A DNA stretch of 23,006 bases from Batkoa obscura (lineage: Eukaryota > Entomophthoromycota > Entomophthoromycetes > Entomophthorales > Batkoaceae): positions 1-23,006 of the forward strand of contig JASVEC010000266.1 of NCBI GenBank assembly GCA_030770535.1, read 5' to 3'. The notes under the pieces were generated by a model that saw only the letters and a list, made by a program, of their open reading frames with translations, ran no database searches and was not told the DNA's origin. The translations under genes were made by a program, and so were the position numbers. This document shows positions 8,177 to 15,764 of this stretch, in pieces (the stretch's first letter is position 1; every line of letters starts with the position of its first letter).

Positions 8177-9787
8177 ATGGAGAAAAACGAAAACAATACT
8201 AATACTAACAATACCAAAGATTTGGTGACAATTGAAAAAGCATTGAATGCTGGGTTAGATAATGATTCAGATATCGAAGATGATAAATTTCCTAAAGCTA
8301 TCTACTTCATCTTACCAAATGAATTCGGTGAACGTTTCTGTTACTATGGTATTAAAAATTTATTGAATTTATACTTACAAACCGCGTATAGTTATACTCC
8401 CTCCTTTGCTAAATCTCAAGTCCATTTATTCAACGGCTTGGTTTATTTATTCCCTTTATTTGGTGCTGCTTTATCCGACTCTTTCCTTGGTAAATATTAC
8501 ACCATCGTTTATCTCTCTATTGTTTATTTAATTGGTAATGCCTTATTGGCCGTATTCTCTATCAATAATTTGGTCGCTAGTTATACTAGTTATCCTTATT
8601 GGACATGTATATTACCTTTGATATTGATTGCTATTGGAACTGGAGGTATCAAACCATGTGTATCTTCTCATGGTGGTGATCAATTTAAACCACATCAAAC
8701 CACATTAATGGATAAATTCTTCGCTTTATTCTATTTAAGTATTAACATTGGTTCTTTAATTGCACAATATTTAACTCCTTTCCTTAAGGAAAAGGTGAAA
8801 TGTTTTGATTCCAGCTGTTACTTTCTTGCTTTTGGTATTCCAACAATTGTGTTTTTAATCTCCATGTTAGTTTTTATCTTCGGGTATAGATACTATAGAA
8901 TTGCTCCTGCTTCAGGTGAATTTTTACCATTAAAAGCTGCAAGAACTGCTATCTATGCTTTCCGTGGTTATTCTAAAGCATCAGAAGAAGAACGTAAAAG
9001 CCGTGGTCATTGGTTAAATTTTGCAAATGATTTTGTAGATGCTGAATTTATTGAAGAAACTAGATTACTTGGTAAAGTAATTGTTATGTTTATCCCATGT
9101 ATTTTCTTCTGGGTGTTATACGATCAAAATGGCACTGAATGGCAAAATCAATATGAACATATGAATCATTTGTTCTTAGGTTTTGTTGATATCCCAACTG
9201 AAGCTTCTTCAAACATCAATTCCATTTTAATCATTATTATTGTCCCATTATTATCTTATGTTGTATACCCATTCCTAGAAAAAAAAGGAATCAAAATGCC
9301 AGTTATTACTCGTATGGTTTGGGGTTACATTTTTGTTATCTTAGCCTTTATTGTCTCTACTATCTTAGAATATGTTGTAGAAAATAACGCTGGAAGTAGG
9401 GTAGCTGATGGAAATAAGGCTGTTTCTTGTGTAGATTGTCTTAATGGTACTTGGCAATTACCTCAATGGTTTTTATTATCAATTGGAGAAGCCATGATGT
9501 CACCTACCGGTGTACAATTTGCTTATACTCAAGTAGGTAAACAAATGAAAGCCTCTGCTACTTCCATTTGGTTATTAACCACTGCTTTTGGTAATTATAT
9601 TGTCCTTGGGCTTGAATTTGGTATTGGTGAATTATATGGCCCAACTAGACAATGGATTTATACTGCACTCTCTTTCGTCTTTTTAGTTATCTTTATTATT
9701 TTATCTAAGTACTGGTTTGTTTCTAAGGAAGACGAAGACGCTGCTAAAGCATTAAGGGAACAAACTGATAAGGAAATCCGAATTTAA
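8177..9787 (+). CDS. POT/PTR-family proton-coupled oligopeptide transporter
   Basis: A 536-residue intronless major-facilitator protein that takes up di- and tripeptides with protons at the plasma membrane. The cytosolic N-terminus (about 40 residues) is Asn- and Asp-rich. The proton-coupling motif ExxERF is present as NEFGERFCYYG (48-58). The PTR2 signature GTGGIKPCVSSHGGDQF is near residues 154-170, followed by FYLSINIGSL. FWVLYDQNGTEWQ and the late WFLLSIGEAMMSPTGVQFAY helix complete the family pattern. The signature matches the bacterial and animal SLC15 form, and there is no large extracellular insert of the animal PepT kind. I recall Dikarya PTR2 proteins as having GTGG(F/I)KSN..PLIAEQ here. 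Codons use C endings more than neighbours, suggesting high expression. The tail EDEDAAKALREQTDKEIRI is cytosolic. Confidence 0.9.
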   Translation: MEKNENNTNTNNTKDLVTIEKALNAGLDNDSDIEDDKFPKAIYFILPNEFGERFCYYGIKNLLNLYLQTAYSYTPSFAKSQVHLFNGLVYLFPLFGAALSDSFLGKYYTIVYLSIVYLIGNALLAVFSINNLVASYTSYPYWTCILPLILIAIGTGGIKPCVSSHGGDQFKPHQTTLMDKFFALFYLSINIGSLIAQYLTPFLKEKVKCFDSSCYFLAFGIPTIVFLISMLVFIFGYRYYRIAPASGEFLPLKAARTAIYAFRGYSKASEEERKSRGHWLNFANDFVDAEFIEETRLLGKVIVMFIPCIFFWVLYDQNGTEWQNQYEHMNHLFLGFVDIPTEASSNINSILIIIIVPLLSYVVYPFLEKKGIKMPVITRMVWGYIFVILAFIVSTILEYVVENNAGSRVADGNKAVSCVDCLNGTWQLPQWFLLSIGEAMMSPTGVQFAYTQVGKQMKASATSIWLLTTAFGNYIVLGLEFGIGELYGPTRQWIYTALSFVFLVIFIILSKYWFVSKEDEDAAKALREQTDKEIRI

Positions 9788-9941
9788 GAAATTTACCTTA
9801 TTTGATTTAGTCCTATTTTCTAACCTTGTTCTTTATGTTTAAACAATTTAATTTAATAAAATTTTTATGTTCAATTACTAATTTTTTAAAACAACTTTTA
9901 ATATGCTTTTTTAAAATTTGTTATATCATTCAAATATACCA

Positions 9942-10028
9942 TGGAGATGTCTTTTCAACATTTTTTACATTTTGTACAAGTGTAGATTTTATAATTTTTG
10001 GTTAAATTCTTATACAAAAGGACATCTA
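9942..10028 (+). mobile_element. Miniature TA-type element, copy 2A (diverged)
   Basis: First unit of a head-to-tail triplet, starting TGGAGATGT and ending GGACATCTA. It is about 87 bp and the most diverged of the three. The TTAAATTCTTATACAAAA block aligns with the 3' half of the family. A TA at 10029-10030 is shared with the next unit. Confidence 0.6.
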
Positions 10029-10030
10029 TA

Positions 10031-10128
10031 TGGGGGGATGTTTTTTGTTTCATCACTTTTTTCATTTTTAAGTGTTATTTGGGTGGAAAAATTGTTAGTA
10101 AAATTCTTGAATAAAAAATGCATCACCA
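10031..10128 (+). mobile_element. Miniature TA-type element, copy 2B
   Basis: Second unit of the triplet, 98 bp, starting TGGGGGGATG and ending GCATCACCA, with TA on each side (10029-10030 and 10129-10130). It contains the family core TTCATCACTTTTTTCATT and GGTGGAAAAATTGTTAGTAA. Confidence 0.8.
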
Positions 10129-10130
10129 TA

Positions 10131-10231
10131 TGGGAGTGTTTTTTTTAACTTCATTACTTTTTCCATTTTTTAAGCACTATTTAAGCGGAAAATTTGCTAG
10201 TAAAATTCTTAAACACAAAAATACATCCCCA
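10131..10231 (+). mobile_element. Miniature TA-type element, copy 2C
   Basis: Third unit, 101 bp, starting TGGGAGTGT and ending ACATCCCCA, with TA on each side (10129-10130 and 10232-10233). The internal TTTTTCC and GGAAAA arms can pair, as can the ends. It lies about 350 bp downstream of the POT stop codon. Confidence 0.85.
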
Positions 10232-10928
10232 TATGTACTTTTACTGTCTTGAAGTAATAGCCATGTCTAGAATCTTTTAGTTATCAGTTCTATAGACTAT
10301 TATTCTCATTAGTTATCTGTAATGAATAACGGTGTAAGTTTATTTTTAAATCAAGTACTTATAAAGTATGAGGTTAAAAATAAAACAAACAAATTAAACA
10401 ACTGTCCAATTTATTTAAATAAACTATATTCTTATGAACTTACGAATTAATCGTACATTATATTAAATGCACACAAGATATCTTCAGTTTCTCTATTATT
10501 TTGTAAAAAACAAGCTTATAATTTTGTCTGAACTTTTAATATAGCTTTACAACAATATTTTTTGAATAAATACTAATGGAACTGAAAAGTTTACCAGTAA
10601 TTTCCCCTTCATTAAATGGAAAATAGTCTAGCTAACATGACTTGAATAAAAATGAGGCCAATATCTAATAGAAATAGTTGTAACCTTATAGCTTATTGGC
10701 TAATATCTCCTCTTAGTTTATTTTAAATTGGGTGATATACGATTCGAGAGTCTAGTATTCTTAAAATTTTTGAAAAAGTATTTTTATAAAGATAAAATTC
10801 AATTTCAAACTCAAAATTTATAATCAACATTAACCACTTGAATACCATAAAAGAGCTGTGCTCACCAGATTCTTATAGATCAAAATGAAATAATGACAAG
10901 TATTAGTCACATACAACTTAAATCAAAT

Positions 10929-11046
10929 TAACCCTTTAGGTACAAAGCTCTTTGAGTTCTTTTTGCTCTGATTAGTATAAAATCAATTAGAAATCATACC
11001 CCAATTGAACAGAATTTTTTTAAAAAATTCTATACCTAAAGAGTTA
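10929..11046. repeat. Second element type bounded by 13-bp inverted repeats
   Basis: AACCCTTTAGGTA (10930-10942) and TACCTAAAGAGTT (11033-11045) are inverted repeats matching at 12 of 13 positions. A further TA lies just outside the pair on each side. The 118-bp unit has no coding frame and shares no core with the TGGGGATGT family. A second miniature DNA-transposon family is the simplest reading. A stem-loop RNA or a terminator are alternatives. Only one copy is in the window. Confidence 0.45.
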
Positions 11047-11622
11047 GTTTTAAAAGCTATACTATTTTATTATATTAAAAATAAATCCACAAATATATAA
11101 GAATATAAACGTAATTATGAATTCGCTTTTTCTGTGTTTTCTTTTAATATTTTGATTAAACCACTTCAAATTTTAACCTTAACAGTTAAGCAATGAATAA
11201 AACCTTTTCTGTGTAAATATTTGATCTATTTTTACTCACAACTTTTATTTAACAAAAAATAATTGCGCATTTTTTAGGCAAAGATCTAGTTGAAACCTTT
11301 ATTAAATAAACAAGGTAGGTAGTAATACTCATTAGTTTCCTTGCGAGATATATCTGCTTTAAATTTTCATTGTTGATTATGTTAACAAACTACTTAGAAG
11401 TCTAGTATTCCTTATAGAATTTGTAAAAATGAGTTATTAAATGAGTTATTAAATGAGGTTCCTACTAATCCATTATAATAATAGAATAATGGAAATTACT
11501 ACGATGGTGATATATAGTTTATAAATTCGCTAATGTATTTTATTAAAAAAATGAATAGTAATAGGAGTGATAATAACATTCAACTAGAAATATTCAAAAA
11601 ATATAGCATCGATCTTATAATA

Positions 11623-11721
11623 TGAAGATGTATTTTTATGTTTAAGAGTTTTAGTCATAATTTTTCCACTCAAACAGCGCTTAAAAAATGGAAAAGTAAT
11701 GAAATCAAAAAAACATCCCCA
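11623..11721 (-). mobile_element. Miniature TA-type element, copy 3, next to the HTH gene
   Basis: A 99-bp copy starting TGAAGATGT and ending ACATCCCCA, flanked by TA on both sides (11621-11622 and 11722-11723). It holds TTTTTCCACTCAAACAGCGC and AAAAAATGGAAAAG. It ends 25 bp before the stop codon of the minus-strand CENP-B-like gene, so it probably lies in or near that gene's 3' UTR. Confidence 0.85.
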
Positions 11722-11746
11722 TATAAATATGTTGGATTAAAAAAAC

Positions 11747-12397
11747 TCAAAAGAATAAAGGATCCGGATTTAAACTATTAGTAAAGAAAGGAAACTCAAT
11801 AGTTGAATTCAATTGATCTGTAGGCGGATAATAACTTGTACCAAAACACAGGTTACTGTTCAAAGTATTCATTCTATTATAGGTAAATAAATACATCTCT
11901 TTTGGTACATTACTTTTAACGGTAATAGGACTTACAGGATTATTAATTTTGGGACTTGATATTTGAAATTGCAATTTATATCTATTTTCAAATCTATGAT
12001 ACCAACTCATAACCCCAATTAAACTATAAACTCTAAGCTTATAGGCTAACTCAATAGCTTTATAGATAATATCACTTTTATCGATATCGGCTCGAATTTT
12101 TAATGTGTTTTCATTATGATTCATTTCTTCCTTACACCATTTTATAATTTCAATTTCAATAATAGCATACTCATGTTGTATTTCTTCCAAATTTATGGGA
12201 CTAGATAGTGGATATTCTTGCCTTTTTTCAAAGCTGGGTAATGAATACTTTTCCCTATTTAGTAAGATCCTAGTTACACTACTTCGACTAATATCAAATT
12301 GAGTAGCTATTTTTTGATGGGATAAACCAAGTTTTCGTAATTCAAGGATTGATTTTTTATCTTCTGGATGGATTGTTTTACGTTGACGACGGGTCAT
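11747..12397 (-). CDS. CENP-B/pogo-type DNA-binding protein without a DDE domain
   Basis: A 216-residue intronless protein. Residues about 9-50 form a psq/CENP-B N-terminal helix-turn-helix, with LRKLGLSHQKIATQFDISRS and SSVTRILLNREKY. Residues about 75-148 match the second, CENP-B-type helix-turn-helix of Tigger/pogo/Tc5 transposases: IKWCKEE, a KAIELAYKL helix, then MSWYHRFENRYKLQF. Together they make the bipartite DNA-binding half of a pogo transposase. Full transposases continue with a DDE nuclease of about 200 or more residues; here there is only a ~70-residue Asn-, Pro- and Phe-rich tail and a stop. I found no DDE-like coding in the 150-450 bp downstream. It may be a domesticated DNA-binding protein (compare fission yeast CENP-B homologues) or a truncated transposase. 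The intact frame and a host-type TATA box favour the former. Nuclear location is inferred. Confidence 0.75.
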   Translation of the reverse strand: MTRRQRKTIHPEDKKSILELRKLGLSHQKIATQFDISRSSVTRILLNREKYSLPSFEKRQEYPLSSPINLEEIQHEYAIIEIEIIKWCKEEMNHNENTLKIRADIDKSDIIYKAIELAYKLRVYSLIGVMSWYHRFENRYKLQFQISSPKINNPVSPITVKSNVPKEMYLFTYNRMNTLNSNLCFGTSYYPPTDQLNSTIEFPFFTNSLNPDPLFF

Positions 12398-12464
12398 TAG
12401 GATAGTTATATGTTAGTTATTGAATAGTCAGTTTTTTTACTTGTTTTTAGGAGCTTTACAATGA

Positions 12465-12473
12465 CTTTTTATA
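12465..12473 (-). promoter_or_regulatory. TATA box of the CENP-B-like gene
   Basis: Reads TATAAAAAG on the minus strand, 68-76 bp before the ATG at 12397. The HSP20 gene has the same 9-mer at 63-71 bp. The match suggests the gene is transcribed from a promoter of the local host type. Confidence 0.5.
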
Positions 12474-13111
12474 CTCGATTATAGGAACAATTTAGTAATT
12501 AATCAAATGTTAGGTTATAAATTTCGATTTCTATATATGTTGAAAGTTATTAATTTTGTTGAATGGAATGCGACAAAGCAGTTAAATTAATAAGAAGATA
12601 CAAACAATAGTTAGAACTTTAATTACTTAGTTCGATTTGATTTGATTTAAATTCGGATTTATTTTATACCAACTTTATATATTAATCAATACAAAGTTTA
12701 AGTTTTGTGTTTGGTTTCAAAAATATTAAGATATAAGAACTTTTTAAGAAAAAATACTCCGATGGAATTATCAACGCCAACTTCATTTTAAACCTTTTAA
12801 TATTAATTCCATTGAATCAGTAACTTGCTATTCTATTTTTATAACTGTTTCTATTTATTTTTGTCAAGTTAATATATCACATCATCAACATTTATATATA
12901 AAATAAAAGAGTGATTTTCATTATTGTAATGTTCTGGATTAATAAAATTCCAAGAACTTATAAAAATATTTTTGAATCTCAAGGTTCCACTTAATAACAG
13001 AATCTTGACTCCTCATTTTTATCTAAAGTAATCTGCCCCAAGTTATATTTTAATTTGATTTATTTTTTAAACAAAAAGATACCAAATAATAGCCAACTTT
13101 TAAACACAACA

Positions 13112-13208
13112 TAGGGATGTTTTATTTGGCTTCATCACTTTTTCCATTTTTTAAGCACTATTTCAGCAGAAGGATTGTTAGTAAAATTCTTGAACAAATG
13201 CATCCCTA
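13112..13208 (+). mobile_element. Miniature TA-type element, copy 4
   Basis: A 97-bp copy starting TAGGGATGT and ending GCATCCCTA, followed by TA (13209-13210); the left flank is CA. Core TTCATCACTTTTTCCATT and GTTAGTAAAATTCTTGAACA match copies 2B and 2C closely. Confidence 0.8.
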
Positions 13209-13854
13209 TATGTTACTTGATTAAGAATGGAACTTTATTGTTAAGTTCAGAATCTGAAATCACTTCTTATTAACACCTATTAAGTTCTTTTATCAATTTA
13301 TATAGTTTGATTAAATCTTGGTAATAAATTAGTTATTAACACAAATGAAGTATTGATTTTATCTGTAATATTAATATAGAACCCACTTCAACTATTCTTT
13401 AATTTTAATTAATAAATTACAAAGTTCATGTTCTACCTAATATTCATCTTCTAAAAGTTCATTAAATTATTATTTGATTACAATTAACTGGTAATTGTAC
13501 TATTACAATTTCTAGATTATATTGAAGGGTCATGGCTTAGATATTAATGAAAAATCGAAATAAATACTCAAATAATCAACTAGTATATCGAAACGTTTCC
13601 TTTTCGCCATATCAATCTTCTTTAAGAATATATAGTTAAAAATTACTAACTAACTACTGAAATAGAAAATGAGGTTTTTTATGTTATAAAATTTAATATC
13701 ATTCACAATTTGAGTTTATTTCTAAAGTTGCTATAGTTGAAATTAATAATTTATTTAAAAGAAAGTTAGATTCCAATTATATTCCAACCTGAAAATAAAA
13801 AATCTTTTTAACTGGTCTAAAAATAGAAAGAATAGCCCATTTTGTATCAATTAA

Positions 13855-13878
13855 TTCTTCATCATTTTAGAAACTTCT
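13855..13878 (+). promoter_or_regulatory. Heat-shock element before HSP20
   Basis: AGAAACTTCT (13869-13878) is a perfect inverted pair of nGAAn units, and a TTCTTC lies at 13855-13860. The site is about 140 bp before the HSP20 ATG, a usual place for Hsf1 binding in fungi. Assignment rests on motif and position only. Confidence 0.5.
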
Positions 13879-13947
13879 AGTAATTTACCTGTTTGAAATT
13901 AACTTAGTAGAATAATCTTTTAATTATCGAACTATTGTTAAAAATGC

Positions 13948-13956
13948 TATAAAAAG
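13948..13956 (+). promoter_or_regulatory. TATA box of HSP20
   Basis: TATAAAAAG, 63-71 bp before the ATG at 14019 and 70 bp downstream of the heat-shock element. A TATA box is typical of heat-inducible genes. Confidence 0.65.
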
Positions 13957-14018
13957 AAAGAAAAAAGTGAAATGAATAAAAAACAAAAATAATATTTTAA
14001 CAAAAAAAACAAAATAAT

Positions 14019-14669
14019 ATGTATTTAACACTTGATGATCTTACACCCTTTTTATTTTATGATGAATCAAAGAATTCAAAACCTTTAAAGAGATGTCAAA
14101 ATAAAAGGACTAAAAGACCGGAAAGAGTACAGAAGAGAAAGCTTCTTCACTCTAATTGTCCATCGATCAATATTAATAAAACTAAAAACAATTCAATTAA
14201 GCCCGACAGCTCTAATCCAGAACTTCAACCAACAAAAACTGAAAGCTGTTTATGGCCCAAAGCAGATATCATCGAATATTCATCATATTATCAAATGGAA
14301 CTAGAATTACCTGGTTTTAAAAAACAAGACATTAGTATAGATTATGATAATGAAGAGAACCAATTGATAATAAAAGGTACTTATGTTTATAGACCAAAAA
14401 AGAGTGAGCATATAGTTACAGTAGAAGATGATTTGGATGAGGATAGTAGTAGTGACTTGACTTCAATCAGTGGTGCTAGTACAAGTAGTGAGGGTACGGA
14501 GCTATTAATGGAAAGAAAATCGAAAAAAGGTTTTAATAGATCATTTAAAATTGAAAAGGAAATTATCGAAAAAGAAATTAAGGCGGAGTTGATGGATGGT
14601 GTATTATCTTTGATATTACCTAAATCAACTATGAAGAAAAATAAGAAGATTCGAATTGATATTCAATAA
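14019..14669 (+). CDS. Small heat-shock protein with acidic insert in the crystallin domain
   Basis: A 216-residue intronless member of the Hsp20/alpha-crystallin chaperones, which hold unfolding proteins as large oligomers in the cytosol. The N-terminus (1-78) is Lys- and Arg-rich. The alpha-crystallin domain starts at WPKADIIEYSSYYQMELELP (79-98), continues through QLIIKGTYVYRP, and ends with FNRSFKIEKEI and GVLSLILPK (194-202), which holds the diagnostic GxLxxxxP. Between them residues about 124-166 form an insert with runs of Asp, Glu and Ser (EDDLDEDSSSDLTS), in the loop before the late strands. Fungal HSP30-type proteins often carry an insert there. The C-terminus IRIDIQ has the I-x-I motif that links dimers. 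A heat-shock element and TATA box precede it. Confidence 0.9.
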   Translation: MYLTLDDLTPFLFYDESKNSKPLKRCQNKRTKRPERVQKRKLLHSNCPSININKTKNNSIKPDSSNPELQPTKTESCLWPKADIIEYSSYYQMELELPGFKKQDISIDYDNEENQLIIKGTYVYRPKKSEHIVTVEDDLDEDSSSDLTSISGASTSSEGTELLMERKSKKGFNRSFKIEKEIIEKEIKAELMDGVLSLILPKSTMKKNKKIRIDIQ

Positions 14670-14877
14670 GCTTTCCTAATTGGTATTTAATAATTTAATT
14701 ATTACTTTTCTAAATGTTGTGTATTTGATAATAAAAATATATTTATAACTAATTATTATTTTTATAATATTGTTTGTAATGTTAATCGTATATATTGAAT
14801 AAGTTAATATAGAACCATTCTTTCAATAGAATAATTCATATTATTTAGTATATAGATTGGAATAGGATAGTATTATA

Positions 14878-14977
14878 TGGGGATATCTCTTTATCTTTAA
14901 GAGATTTACTAACATACTTTCCACTCAATAGTATTTGAAAAATGAAAAAAGTGATTAAATCAAAAAGAACGCCCTGA
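14878..14977 (-). mobile_element. Miniature TA-type element, copy 5
   Basis: A 100-bp copy starting TGGGGATAT and ending ACGCCCTGA, with TA on both sides (14876-14877 and 14978-14979). The core TTTCCACTCAATAGTATT is moderately diverged. It starts about 210 bp downstream of the HSP20 stop. Confidence 0.75.
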
Positions 14978-15132
14978 TATATAGATTGAAAACACTTGAA
15001 GTTTTTAAGTTCAGTGATATTTCATTTCAATTGATAAATTAATATAAAATTAGTCAAAGTAATCTGAATAAATTGACCAGAGGTAATGTCAAGTTTTAGA
15101 TCTTCATAAATAATCGTGAGATGAAAAGTATA

Positions 15133-15221
15133 TGTGGATATATTTTTGTGTTTAAAGATTTTACTAACAATTTTCCACTTAAAATATAGAAATAGTGATA
15201 AAGCCAAGAAAATGTCCCCCA
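15133..15221 (-). mobile_element. Miniature TA-type element, copy 6, internally shortened
   Basis: An 89-bp copy starting TGTGGATAT and ending ATGTCCCCCA, with TA on both sides (15131-15132 and 15222-15223). About 10 bp of the central segment between TTTTCCACTT and AATAGTGATAAAGCC are missing compared with full copies. Confidence 0.75.
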
Positions 15222-15673
15222 TATTTTGAATTAAGTAAATTAAATCAATTGATAAGGTTTAAAAAATAGAGTTTATCCCTGAAAATAAATAATAAAATTA
15301 AACTTGATAAAAGAAAAATCTCAAAGGAAAAGATTGAATTTTATATACATATTGTAAAGTGTATAAAATAGATTAATTTATTATATCTTATATTTATATT
15401 TAGTATAGATGTCATCAAAGTTAGTAATAACATTGATATTAGTCTTATTTACATCAGTTTCCAAAATATATTCAAGTTTTGTTAAGTCATATTCAATTTT
15501 AATCCTCAAACAGATGATAACTATTTTATTCGAGTCCTTCTTAAATATTATTAAAATTAAGAAACTTTAATAGAATTAAAGTAATTACAATACTAACTCT
15601 ATTGATATTTCCTAACTTTTGAACGATTCCAAATTGATTGGTTGACTTGAATTGCAAAATATAGAACTCGATT

Positions 15674-15713
15674 TTTAAAAATATTCAAATATTAATTTTG
15701 AAATATTTTTAAA
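15674..15713. repeat. AT palindrome before the AspRS start
   Basis: TTTAAAAATATTCAAA (15674-15689) and TTTGAAATATTTTTAAA (15697-15713) are inverted repeats with one extra base, around a 7-bp spacer. It ends 51 bp before the AspRS ATG. AT composition makes chance palindromes common, but 16 bp is long. Confidence 0.4.
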
Positions 15714-15764
15714 TAGCAGTAAAATCAACATTCATAATTTGAAAATAAAAGACATAAAAGAAGG

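Larger units (their letters stand above)
9788..11746. other. Repeat-rich intergenic region
   Basis: About 2 kb between two convergent genes, without a supported gene. It contains a tandem triplet of the miniature element (9942-10231), a separate element bounded by inverted repeats (10929-11046), a short tandem duplication of ATGAGTTATTAA-like sequence (11429-11456), and a single copy of the miniature element (11623-11721). Open frames across 9918-10148 are produced by the repeats and are not counted as genes. Confidence 0.6.
12398..14018. other. Divergent intergenic region between the HTH and HSP20 genes
   Basis: About 1.6 kb AT-rich spacer between two divergent genes, holding both promoters and one copy of the miniature element (13112-13208). 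No gene seen. It carries the minus-strand TATA box (12465-12473) and, at the other end, the heat-shock element and TATA box of HSP20. Confidence 0.6.
14670..15764. other. Intergenic region between HSP20 and AspRS
   Basis: About 1.1 kb AT-rich spacer with two reverse-oriented copies of the miniature element (14878-14977 and 15133-15221), a segment similar to one at 20.9 kb (15426-15463), and a large palindrome (15674-15713). The minus-strand frame at 15022-15222 runs through an element copy and is not counted as a gene. Confidence 0.6.

Noticed and set aside
9918-10148. Plus-strand open frame of 76 codons
   Set aside because: It lies inside the tandem miniature elements, ends within one, and has no protein-like composition beyond the repeat itself.
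10749-11410. Direct repeat AGTCTAGTATTC at 10749-10760 and 11399-11410
   Set aside because: Only 12 bp are identical and the flanks diverge at once, so it is too weak to call terminal repeats of an element.
11429-11456. Tandem ATGAGTTATTAA repeats as an array
   Set aside because: Only about two and a half short units, no spacer structure; a local duplication.
15022-15222. Minus-strand open frame of 66 codons
   Set aside because: It overlaps a miniature element, begins at a non-ATG codon and has AT-driven composition.
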